64,000 bases of DNA from assembly GCF_004295795.1 (NCBI RefSeq), contig NZ_SEBR01000016.1:18868-82867 (forward strand). The letters are read 5' to 3'. This document shows, piece by piece, positions 1 to 6,682 of this stretch; position 1 is the stretch's first letter; every line of letters starts with the position of its first letter. The notes under the pieces are model-generated. The model worked only from the letters and a program-made list of their open reading frames with translations. It was not told the DNA's origin and did no database searches. The translations under genes and the position numbers were made by a program. Origin of the DNA: Flavobacterium sp. GTDB lineage: Bacteria > Bacteroidota > Bacteroidia > Flavobacteriales > Flavobacteriaceae.

Positions 1-34
1 TCTAACGGAACACTAATCTAACAAACATTACCCC

Positions 35-892
35 TTGAAAAAACTGATGTTTCTGGTGCTTGCCCTAGCGCTTAGCCCGGAATACGACTTTGCGCAGACC
101 ACTGACGCAACCGCAACTGACGCGGTGACAAAAACCTACTACACTTCTCACGCCAAAGGAAAATTCTTTGTTTTTTGGGGCGGAAACAGGGAAAGCTACT
201 CCAAATCGGATATTCGTTTTCACGGAAAAGACTACGATTTCACGATTCAGGACGTCAAGGCGCACGATAAACCGAAAGGCGTCCACATCGATTACATCAA
301 CCCGACGCGCATGACGATTCCACAGACGAATTTCAGGGTCGGTTATTTCTTTCACGACAAATGGAACGTTTCGGTCGGAGTCGACCACATGAAATATGTG
401 ATGACGCAAAACCAGCTCGTGAACATGAGCGGAACGATCGACGGACACGCGCCTTTCAACGGGACTTACGACAATACGCCAATGTACATGACCGAGGATT
501 TCCTCAAGTTCGAGCACACTGACGGACTCAATTTCATCAGCGCCGAATTGACGCGGGTCGACGATATCACCAAGTTTTTCGACGTGAATACCGATATTGT
601 CCAATTGAACACTTTGGTCGGTTTTGGAGCCGGAGTTTTGTATCCGAAAACCAACACGACACTGATGGGAATGGAAAGACACGACGATTTCCACATTTCG
701 GGTTGGGGCGCCGACGTGAAAGCCGGATTGAACCTGACTTTCCTCAAGTATTTCTTTATCCAGTCCGAAGTCAAGGCCGGTTACATCGACATGCCGGACA
801 TTCGCACGACCCACAACGGATCGGACAGGGCCGAACAGCACTTCCGATTCCTCGAACGAACTTTCGTGATTGGTGGAATCTTCAAAATATAA
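35..892 (+). CDS. Exported beta-barrel-like protein of unknown function
   Basis: I do not recognise the family. The 285-residue product starts with a signal-peptide-like stretch that ends in FAQ near residue 21, so it should leave the cytoplasm. The rest is rich in short alternating aromatic/polar stretches and ends in a hydrophobic strand (FVIGGIFKI), the pattern of an outer-membrane beta-barrel. The listed start is TTG at 35; an in-frame ATG at 47 would leave a shorter signal peptide, so the exact start is uncertain. A hairpin terminator follows directly. Promoter and upstream context lie outside or at the very edge of the window. An outer-membrane role is inference from composition only. 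Confidence 0.7.
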   Translation: MKKLMFLVLALALSPEYDFAQTTDATATDAVTKTYYTSHAKGKFFVFWGGNRESYSKSDIRFHGKDYDFTIQDVKAHDKPKGVHIDYINPTRMTIPQTNFRVGYFFHDKWNVSVGVDHMKYVMTQNQLVNMSGTIDGHAPFNGTYDNTPMYMTEDFLKFEHTDGLNFISAELTRVDDITKFFDVNTDIVQLNTLVGFGAGVLYPKTNTTLMGMERHDDFHISGWGADVKAGLNLTFLKYFFIQSEVKAGYIDMPDIRTTHNGSDRAEQHFRFLERTFVIGGIFKI

Positions 893-893
893 A

Positions 894-925
894 AAAAGCG
901 CTTCGTAATGAGGCGCTTTTTCGTT
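894..925 (+). terminator. Rho-independent terminator after the first gene
   Basis: Inverted repeat AAAAGCGC...GCGCTTTT with an 11-nt loop, followed by T-rich sequence. It begins two bases after the stop codon of the upstream gene. The A-run on the other side means it could also serve the convergent lipoprotein gene. Confidence 0.7.
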
Positions 926-941
926 TTCTGGCAGTTTTGAT

Positions 942-1346
942 TCAGTCGATCTTTCTCGCCGTTATCTGGTTTTCTGCTTCGGCATTCTTCCAGAAATCGC
1001 CCGTGGCTTTCAACTCCTCGCCTACCTTGAACTCTTTGTATTGCGTGTGATCGGTCAGGTTGGAATGGCTGATCGTGACGGCGTAATTTTCTCCTGAAGC
1101 TGTGGACACGATTGCGGTGTATCCGTCTTTCCCGAAATTGACCTTCGTGACTTTTCCAGATACCGAACGCGACTCGGCTTCCGGCTTGGCGACTTTGTTT
1201 ACCGTGTCCTGTTCCGGCTTTCTGACTTCTATGACTTCGGTTCCGTCTTCCTTGATCTCGACTTTCTTGCTCGACTCGCAAGAAGCGAAAGTGATCACGG
1301 CCGACAGCATCGCGAGGTTCTGGATATTGGTTTTGATAACGTTCAT
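942..1346 (-). CDS. Small lipoprotein, unknown function
   Basis: Predicted lipoprotein of about 134 residues. The start is placed at ATG 1346 (MNVIKTN), because this gives a normal lipoprotein signal with the lipobox ITFASC; a longer frame to 1370 adds eight residues without a reason. After the Cys comes a Lys/Glu-rich linker and then a C-terminal domain of about 70 residues (VSGKVTKVNFGKDGYTAIV...) with an all-beta, OB-fold-like pattern. I do not recognise a named family. It is convergent with the upstream gene and shares its terminator region. Location (periplasmic face of a membrane) is inferred from the lipobox. Confidence 0.7.
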   Translation of the reverse strand: MNVIKTNIQNLAMLSAVITFASCESSKKVEIKEDGTEVIEVRKPEQDTVNKVAKPEAESRSVSGKVTKVNFGKDGYTAIVSTASGENYAVTISHSNLTDHTQYKEFKVGEELKATGDFWKNAEAENQITARKID

Positions 1347-1467
1347 GGGGCTGTTTTTTTGAACTTCCAATGTACGTCAACACAGCCGCATATCCTAAAG
1401 ATAACGTTAAGAAAAGACAGGCTCAAATTAAATAATCGTAAATTGGAGTAAACAAAATCTTCACACC

Positions 1468-1737
1468 ATGAAAAAGCTATTGTTCAGTTTGATGATTGCC
1501 CTGGCCTTCAGTCTGTCGGCTCAAGCACAGACCAAGGAAAAAACCACGGTCGAAAAGAAAGGCACCACCACGAAAGTCGAAAAACAGACTACGAAAACGA
1601 CCAAAGACGGAAAAACAGTTTCCAAAGATGGCGTAGTGCTCAAGAAAGACGGAACGCCTGACAAGCGCTACAAACAGGAAGTGCACGTCAAAAAAGACGG
1701 AACGCCTGACCGACGTTACAAGGAGAACAAAAAATAA
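1468..1737 (+). CDS. Small secreted Lys/Thr-rich repeat protein
   Basis: An 89-residue protein with a clear signal peptide (MKKLLFSLMIALAFSLSAQAQ, cut after AQA). The mature part is very basic and low in complexity. It is rich in KTT repeats and carries two near-identical copies of KKDGTPDxRYK, at about residues 59-69 and 75-85. No catalytic motif is visible, so a structural, binding or stress role is possible but not shown. It is followed at once by a terminator, so it is probably transcribed alone. Confidence 0.75.
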   Translation: MKKLLFSLMIALAFSLSAQAQTKEKTTVEKKGTTTKVEKQTTKTTKDGKTVSKDGVVLKKDGTPDKRYKQEVHVKKDGTPDRRYKENKK

Positions 1738-1762
1738 GCTGCCCACAAAGCAGCTTTTTTTA
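1736..1762 (+). terminator. Rho-independent terminator
   Basis: Seven-base-pair stem AAGCTGC/GCAGCTT with a 7-nt loop and a run of T. It overlaps the stop codon of the Lys/Thr-rich gene. Confidence 0.8.
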
Positions 1763-1884
1763 CGTCCGATTTCATAAGATATGTTAAGAAAGGGTGCACT
1801 TCATCGAAAACACACACTTGGGTATCAAGCCATCAAACGCACTTCCCTATTTTCGTAAAGCCATTCAATAAACTTTTAGTAGGG

Positions 1885-1923
1885 TTTAAAAATAAAGGGT
1901 TTGCACAATCGTACAAACCCTTT
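1885..1923 (-). terminator. Terminator of the sugar MFS gene
   Basis: Ten-base inverted repeat AAAGGGTTTG/CAAACCCTTT (1894-1903 with 1914-1923). On the minus strand it is followed by TTATTTTT. It lies 23 bases past the stop codon of the MFS gene. Confidence 0.7.
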
Positions 1924-1945
1924 GGCTTTTTAGGAAAGTTGCAAC

Positions 1946-3643
1946 TTAATGTCCGCCTTCCATTGCGACATTGTCGATATCGATTCCTTGCTTTTTGTGT
2001 ATCCCTTTGAGAGCAAAGCCATAAAACGCGATATATGCAAAGCAAATCACGGGAATAAAGTAAGATTCGTGAATGCCTATGACATCTGAAATTTTGCCTT
2101 GCAGCGGCGGAATGATACCACCTCCCAAAATCATCATGACCAGGAAAGCAGAACCTTGGGAAGTATATTTTCCCAAACCTGTAATGGCCAAAGCAAAAAT
2201 GGCAGGCCACATGATGCTACAGAACAATCCGCCACTCATGAAAGCATAGATAGCAGTGGTTCCGGTCGAAACCAAACCAATGACCATAGCCGCCATTCCC
2301 AATAGACCGAAAATCATCAAAGTACGGGCTGGCTTATCCTGCCCTAGAAAAAATCCGCCGATCTGGATTGCGATAACTCCCGCATAAGCATACAGCGGCC
2401 CTACGTCCTGACCGGAAATGTGATTGACGAACAACACGACACCGAATGCCACATAAGGCACGACAATCAAAAGAATTTTACGCAACTGGTTCGATGGATT
2501 GAACACTGAAATCGCACCTGCCCAACGACCGATCATCATACTTCCCCAATACATGGAAATGTACGGAGCCAATGCCGGACCTTCGATTTTTCCGAACACG
2601 TCAGTCTTAAGCAATTCCCCGAGGTTACTCTGGATGGTCACTTCGACGCCGACATAGGTAAACAACGCCAGCATTCCCAAAACCAATTGCGGGTATTTCA
2701 TTGCACCCCAACCTTCTGGCTTTCGCTGAGCTGCGGAATTGGCGAACAACAATCCGAAAACCACTATAGCCAAGGTTCCTACCGTAAGCCAAAGACCAAG
2801 ATAATCGGTTTCCCGAAGTTTTGTTCCATCAGGCTGCAAAACGCCGTCGACAAATCGGGTTATGAAATCGGGATTCTCGTAACGTGAGAAAATATAGGTA
2901 AATATGGCAGCCAAAGCGACCGTAATTCCAATCAAGGTACGCATGGCCTTATTGGCCGGTTCGAAACTTTCGTCACCTTTTCCGGCGGGAAGGCGCTTTG
3001 AAAGGTAAAACAGGGCCGCAGCCAAAAGAAAAAGCCCACCCACACAAGCGTACAGGATTTCCATCTTGTCCAATGAGTCGGCTCTCTTGGCGAATTCCTC
3101 TATAAATTTGTTGTCGACGCCGGCGATTATGCCAAACAGCGCGATCGATACCACAATCGGGCCAATCGTCGTTCCGAACGAGTTCACACCGCCCGCCAGA
3201 TTCAGTCGGCTCGAAGCGGAATGCGGTTCACCAAGCGACGCCGCAAAAGGCTGGGCCGATGTCTGTTGCAAAGAAAAACCCAACGCCACGACGAAAAGCG
3301 CAGCCAGAATGAGTCCGTAACTTCCTTGAGTCACGGCGTAAATCATGAATGCCGCCCCAAAAGTACTCAGCAGCAATCCGTTGATAATTCCTTTCTTGAA
3401 TCCCCAAGAGTTCAAGATATCTTTTTTGGCCACACTGCTAAAAACAAAAAGCAACAAGGCGCCAATATAATAGGCTCCATAGAAGGCGAAGTCAATCAGC
3501 TGACTCTGAAATTGGTCGAGCCCGAATTTCGCTTTACAGAATGGGATAAAAACGCCGTTGGAAGCGCCAATAAATCCCCAGAAAAAGAAGACCGTAATCA
3601 GCGTATACAACGCAGAATTGTTGGTTTTTGTAGATGTATCCAT
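1946..3643 (-). CDS. Sugar:H+ symporter, FucP/GluP-type MFS transporter
   Basis: Inner-membrane Major Facilitator of 565 residues. It opens with a short cytoplasmic tail and then [17 protein letters not shown], the first helix signature of the FHS (fucose/glucose/galactose symporter) group; about twelve hydrophobic segments follow. It is longer than the roughly 440-residue E. coli FucP because of extra loop segments in the middle and second half. The likely role is proton-coupled uptake of a hexose. It is monocistronic, with its own terminator. It lies a few kb from the glucan locus on the same strand, so import of glucose released by that locus is a reasonable inference. The substrate cannot be read from the sequence. 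Confidence 0.88.
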   Translation of the reverse strand: MDTSTKTNNSALYTLITVFFFWGFIGASNGVFIPFCKAKFGLDQFQSQLIDFAFYGAYYIGALLLFVFSSVAKKDILNSWGFKKGIINGLLLSTFGAAFMIYAVTQGSYGLILAALFVVALGFSLQQTSAQPFAASLGEPHSASSRLNLAGGVNSFGTTIGPIVVSIALFGIIAGVDNKFIEEFAKRADSLDKMEILYACVGGLFLLAAALFYLSKRLPAGKGDESFEPANKAMRTLIGITVALAAIFTYIFSRYENPDFITRFVDGVLQPDGTKLRETDYLGLWLTVGTLAIVVFGLLFANSAAQRKPEGWGAMKYPQLVLGMLALFTYVGVEVTIQSNLGELLKTDVFGKIEGPALAPYISMYWGSMMIGRWAGAISVFNPSNQLRKILLIVVPYVAFGVVLFVNHISGQDVGPLYAYAGVIAIQIGGFFLGQDKPARTLMIFGLLGMAAMVIGLVSTGTTAIYAFMSGGLFCSIMWPAIFALAITGLGKYTSQGSAFLVMMILGGGIIPPLQGKISDVIGIHESYFIPVICFAYIAFYGFALKGIHKKQGIDIDNVAMEGGH

Positions 3644-3854
3644 AAAATTGGATTAAAGGTTAAAGGTTTGTTATCGTAAACTTAACGTCTCTTTTTTAAT
3701 GGTTTCGCAGTTTGAGGCGTAAAATTTTATAAATATCCTTTTTTAGGGCCGATTGCACAAGGTAGTATCTGTCAAGTTATTAACGAAATCGATTTCAGAA
3801 AGGGTTTTACAACGTTTGCGGAGGGTTTTTCGGGAGCTGGTTCCCGCTGCCCAC

Positions 3855-3982
3855 TTCTAGCTTTCTTGAAAACCGCCTTTTTTGCAAAACGCTTTGGCAA
3901 GAGCTTCCTGCGGTCGCTTTGCCAATGCGGCAAAAAATGGTGGTTTTCTGCGAAAGGCTATTCGCTTGCATCGGGGCTATTT
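3855..3982 (+). repeat. Hairpin repeat module 1, copy A
   Basis: Conserved apex GAGCTTCCTGCGGTCGCT at 3901-3918, flanked directly by the complementary arms TTGGCAA (3894-3900) and TTGCCAA (3919-3925). Outer complementary segments follow (AAAACCGCC... with ...GGTGGTTTT), then the conserved tail CTGCGAAAGGCTA...GCATC-GGGCTA. It lies between the MFS gene and parE. Other copies are at 6415-6540 (minus), 38410-38530, 57525-57640 and 62895-63017. Confidence 0.85.
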
Positions 3983-4044
3983 TTCTTTTTGCCGCAACAT
4001 CTTTTTTCTCGATTATTTGCTATGAAACCGGAGACTTTACTCAC

Positions 4045-4345
4045 ATCCGTGACGTAGAGAACGAGCTTCGCTCGTTTGCTTCTTTCGCCGGCTGCGCCGT
4101 CGCTTGCTTTGAATTTCTTTCGTCGCCTGTCCGGCGGGGACTTCTTTTGCTTGGCCGCAATATCTTTTCCATCAATTTTCCCTGTGGAACCGAGACCCAA
4201 TTCTCACTGTGCCGATTAAACAAGCTTCGCTTGTTTTGGTGTTTTTTTTGCGGCGGCTGCGCCACCGTTGGCTTTTAGTTTCTTTCGTCGCCTGCGCGGC
4301 GGGCGGCTCTTTTGCCTCGCCGCAAAAGAACGAAAAAGGCGTTTG
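4045..4345 (+). repeat. Middle part of composite repeat copy A with mini-hairpins, internally duplicated
   Basis: Short perfect hairpins follow each other: GAGC-TTC-GCTC, CGGC-TGC-GCCG, then AAGC-TTC-GCTT and GGC-TGC-GCC. Each set is followed by a TTTCTTTCGTCGCCTG...CGGCGGG...CTTTTGCCT-type segment. The block at about 4045-4160 recurs at about 4217-4330, so the region has been duplicated inside this copy. Open frames here come from the repeat and show no protein features. Confidence 0.6.
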
Positions 4346-4353
4346 CGACACAC

Positions 4354-4495
4354 CGTTTTGGCGACCTGACAGCCTTGCAAATTCGGAAATTAAAGGAACT
4401 CGCGGGAAACTTCTTTCGAAATGACTTTCTTTTTGGGTCGCTCAGACAGCCTTTAATTTCGCGAATTTGCAAGGCGTCAGGTGCCCGCCAAAACG
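4354..4495 (+). repeat. Palindromic repeat module 2, copy A
   Basis: A 32-nt left arm (4365-4396, from CCTGACAGCC to TTAAAGG) is almost fully complementary to a 32-nt right arm (4450-4481, from CCTTTAATTT to GTCAGG). An outer stem CGTTTTGGCG/CGCCAAAACG extends it. The loop holds a conserved segment with CTCGCGGGAA and GGGTCGCTCA. Other copies are at 6067-6207, 63222-63358 and 63766-63945. Confidence 0.85.
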
Positions 4496-4676
4496 CTGAT
4501 GCCGCGACTAATTGGAACGTTTTTATTGATTTTTGGCTTGCGCGCTGCGCCAAAAATGGGCTCGCTTGGAGAGTTTTGGTTTTTACAGGGAAGTTTTTTT
4601 TTCACGGACGCGCTATCGTGTCTTGACGCAACTAGTTAGGGAAAACGCTGCTTCATTAGGACTTATGGGGCGGCCT

Positions 4677-4967
4677 TCACTCCAAGTGGTTTGAGAAATC
4701 CATCATCTTGTGGAGTATTCTGACCACTTCTATCGTGTCGTCGTTCTTTTTGAAAAAGACATAGTGTAACAGTGCCCGGAAATAAAAGAAATCGATTCTC
4801 ACTTTGGACATTTGTTTTGCATTTTCCGGATGCTCACTGAACAATTCGATTTCGGCAATGATGGATTCGAAGTATTTACTTGCCTGTTCCTCTGACCATT
4901 TTTCTGTAGTGTAAAAGTAGATGTCGCTTAGGTCATTGTACGCGGCCTCGGTAATCCGATACTTCAT
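4677..4967 (-). CDS. parE: ParE-type toxin (RelE/ParE superfamily)
   Basis: A 96-residue basic protein with the RelE/ParE pattern: N-terminal MKYRITEAAYNDLSDIYFYT (helix-rich start after a short strand), a central helix ending in HPENAKQ, and the closing strands YHYVFFKK-like and IEVVRILHKMMDF. ParE toxins usually inhibit DNA gyrase; that activity is known for the family, not shown here. Its ATG overlaps the parD stop (ATGA), the usual arrangement for translational coupling. The pair sits between two copies of the composite repeat. A RelE-like RNA-cleaving function cannot be excluded from sequence alone. Confidence 0.88.
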   Translation of the reverse strand: MKYRITEAAYNDLSDIYFYTTEKWSEEQASKYFESIIAEIELFSEHPENAKQMSKVRIDFFYFRALLHYVFFKKNDDTIEVVRILHKMMDFSNHLE

Positions 4968-5206
4968 TTCCTACGGTTCTTGAGTTCCTCGAGGTGTTTT
5001 TTAGGATCGTAGTTTTCTACCAAGCCGCTTTTTTCGCCCATTTCCAGCTCATTCCGCAGCCACTTGATTTTCTGCTCCTCGACTTCGAGCAACCGAAGCG
5101 CCGACCTGACAACATCGCTCGCGGAGCTGTAACGACCTGAGGCAACTTCTTCGTTTACGAAATTTTCGAAATGATCTCCTAGCAGGACTGAGGTATTTTT
5201 TGCCAT
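4964..5206 (-). CDS. parD: ParD-type antitoxin
   Basis: An 80-residue antitoxin starting MAKNTSVLLGDHFENFVNEE. It has the ribbon-helix-helix N-terminus typical of ParD/CopG (VASGRYSSASDVVRSALRLLE) and an acidic, flexible C-terminal part that would wrap the toxin. The start is placed at ATG 5206. A longer frame to 5308 would run through the likely promoter and operator and adds residues unlike any ParD. It neutralises the downstream toxin and, as in known ParD proteins, should repress its own promoter; an inverted repeat lies just upstream of the start. Its stop overlaps the toxin start by four bases. Confidence 0.9.
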   Translation of the reverse strand: MAKNTSVLLGDHFENFVNEEVASGRYSSASDVVRSALRLLEVEEQKIKWLRNELEMGEKSGLVENYDPKKHLEELKNRRK

Positions 5207-5225
5207 GGCGTTCTTTTTTTCAAAT

Positions 5226-5242
5226 ATACCAAAGTATGGTAT
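5226..5242 (-). promoter_or_regulatory. Candidate ParD operator
   Basis: Perfect inverted repeat ATACCA-AAGTA-TGGTAT, 20 bases upstream of the parD start. Size and position fit an autoregulatory ribbon-helix-helix binding site. Binding itself is inference. Confidence 0.5.
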
Positions 5243-5334
5243 TTTTGATGTGTTTTTTGGCAGCGATTTTTCAACAGGTTGCTTTCGAATGCCGACTCGT
5301 TCTTGCACGTGCTGTCGTCCTCGTACTGCGGATT

Positions 5335-5553
5335 TTAGTTACAGCCTGCACAATGTGATTGGTCTACATATGTGTTATTGCCATTGGAATTAATATAGTA
5401 GCATCCTCCCTGACTTCCCACGTGAAGTGTATGTCCATTATACGTACAACTTTGTGGTTCATCATCAGTATAATCGATGTTCTGGTTATCATTTGAGTCT
5501 GGCGTGCAACCAACTATCATAATTGGGAAAAGTAAAAATTTGAGAATCTTCAT
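5335..5553 (-). CDS. Small Cys-containing lipoprotein
   Basis: A 72-residue predicted lipoprotein. The N-terminus MKILKFLLFPIMIVGC ends in a lipobox Cys at residue 16. The mature part is short, with Asp/Asn-rich linker and then SCTYNGHTLHVGSQGGCYY and a C-terminal NTYVDQSHCAGC. The two Cys-Tyr/Cys-Gly segments suggest a small disulfide-stabilised beta domain. I do not recognise a functional family with certainty. It is transcribed toward the parDE promoter, with about 130 bases between its stop and parD. Confidence 0.65.
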   Translation of the reverse strand: MKILKFLLFPIMIVGCTPDSNDNQNIDYTDDEPQSCTYNGHTLHVGSQGGCYYINSNGNNTYVDQSHCAGCN

Positions 5554-5930
5554 GAATTTTATGATTTAGATTCTGTAAACCTATGAGGAAGTTCTCTCCA
5601 GGTTTTACGGATTTCCGTAGCGGCGAGAAAATTTATCTTGATATCAGTCCATCCGCTCCCTGCTTGGTTTGATGCAACATGAAATGGCGGCGTCGAAAGG
5701 AAAAAAGCCAAGATTTCGGGAGCAATGACTCTCCAGGATTTTCTTGCCTCAAGTGACAAAAACAATGTGGCGGTCGCTGCACTGGCGCGCGTCCCTCTAG
5801 CCAGCAAAACTGCGAAGGCCGCAAGTATGGACTGTGATTCGATTCTGATAAAACTGCAAATCAAAAAGGAAATTCTGGAAGTAGAACAGAATTACCTAAT
5901 TGCAAAGCTGAAACCAGTTTTGGTTTAACC
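5554..5930. other. Intergenic stretch without a convincing gene
   Basis: Frames of 60-100 codons exist on both strands (for example 5725-5928 plus and 5559-5864 minus). They overlap each other, lack promoter boxes or recognisable domains, and run into repeat sequence. A decayed gene is possible but cannot be named. Confidence 0.35.
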
Positions 5931-5940
5931 ACAGGATTTT

Positions 5941-6066
5941 CCGGCGACGGCGTTATGGAAACGATTCTTGCGATTAACGAATTAAAGTGTTCGGAGACAC
6001 ATTTTTCTAAAGCGACAGCGGAGGAAAAATGTCAATAGACACTTTCCGATCAGTCCGGCATTTGAG
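5941..6066 (+). repeat. Segment shared with 63573-63765
   Basis: Starts GTTATGGAAACGATT and contains CGGAGACACATTTTTC-like and AAAGCGACAGCGGAGG segments, then TGTCAATAGACACTTTCCGAT. The same order is found at 63573-63765, where about 75 extra bases lie between the two blocks. The extra bases are missing here, which changes the reading frame, so it is not a conserved coding region. Confidence 0.6.
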
Positions 6067-6207
6067 CGTTTTGGCGGGCACCTGACGTCTTGGAAATTCG
6101 CGGAATTAAAGGCTGTTTGAGCGCCCCAAGAGAAAGTCGTTTCGAGAAAAGCTTCCCGCGAGTTCCTTTAATTCCCGAATTCCCAAGACTGTCAGGTCGC
6201 AAAAATC
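6067..6207 (-). repeat. Palindromic repeat module 2, copy B
   Basis: Arms 6081-6112 (CCTGACGTCTTGGAAATTCG...) and 6165-6196 (...CGAATTCCCAAGACTGTCAGG end) are complementary over almost all of their 32 bases. Several positions differ from copy A, and the partner arm has changed with them. Mini-hairpins (GCGGCAGC-GC-AGCTGCCG-like and AAAAGC-...-GCTTTT) follow at 6290-6335. The copy is inverted relative to copy A. Confidence 0.8.
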
Positions 6208-6414
6208 GGTCGTGCCGCGAGCCTTTTTGTTACTTTTGCGGCGAGGCAAAAGTAAGCCCCGCTGGCAGGCGACGAAAGAAATTAAAAGCTTGCGGCAGCG
6301 CAGCTGCCGAAAAAAGCAAAAAAAGCGCAGCTTTTTTATTTACGCTTCGAGAGCGAGCAAGATTTCCGGTTTCACAGGAAGTGATGGAGAAAAGGAAACT
6401 TGTTTTAGGGCGAT

Positions 6415-6540
6415 CGTAGCCCGGATAACGGCAACTAGCCTTTTGCAGAAAAAACCAAGATTTTCTTGGTTTAAAACAGCGCCCGCAGGAAGCTCGTTTT
6501 AAACCCCAGAAAAACCGGTTTTTTAAAGAAAGCTAGTGCC
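6415..6540 (-). repeat. Hairpin repeat module 1, copy B
   Basis: Apex at 6478-6495 (minus strand GAGCTTCCTGCGGGCGCT). It is flanked by perfect 10-bp arms GGTTTAAAAC (6468-6477) and GTTTTAAACC (6496-6505). Outer AAAAAACC/GGTTTTTT arms and the TAGCCCGGAT end are also present. It lies downstream of the GH3 gene at 6683. Confidence 0.85.
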
Positions 6541-6546
6541 AGGTAG

Positions 6547-6595
6547 CCGGACCCGAGCTTCTAAAAAGCGAACTGGCGCAAGCAAAAAGCTCCCG
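6547..6595. repeat. Small repeat module 3, copy 1
   Basis: ACCCGAGC, then GCGAACTGGCG, then an AGC-rich stretch and CCCGA. Similar order occurs at 46917-46951 and 63804-63840. Confidence 0.45.
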
Positions 6596-6682
6596 AAAAA
6601 TAAAAAAAGAGCGCGATCCCTCGCAAAAAAAAATCAGGACGCCAAAAGACGTCCCAATTCCAAATAACTCAAAACAAAAATT

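Noticed and set aside
1..30. CTAAC half sites at the window start, like the TetR operator
   Set aside because: Only half sites are present, without the GTTAG partner at the right distance; the upstream sequence is outside the window.
781..1383. A 200-codon minus-strand frame over the first two genes
   Set aside because: It runs through the terminator and antisense to parts of both real genes.
3919..4553. Several open frames of 70-119 codons between the MFS gene and parE
   Set aside because: They lie in composite repeat copy A, overlap on both strands, and are not preserved in the other copies.
5559..5928. Opposite frames of 101 and 67 codons
   Set aside because: They overlap each other, lack promoters and known domains, and cannot be told apart from chance.
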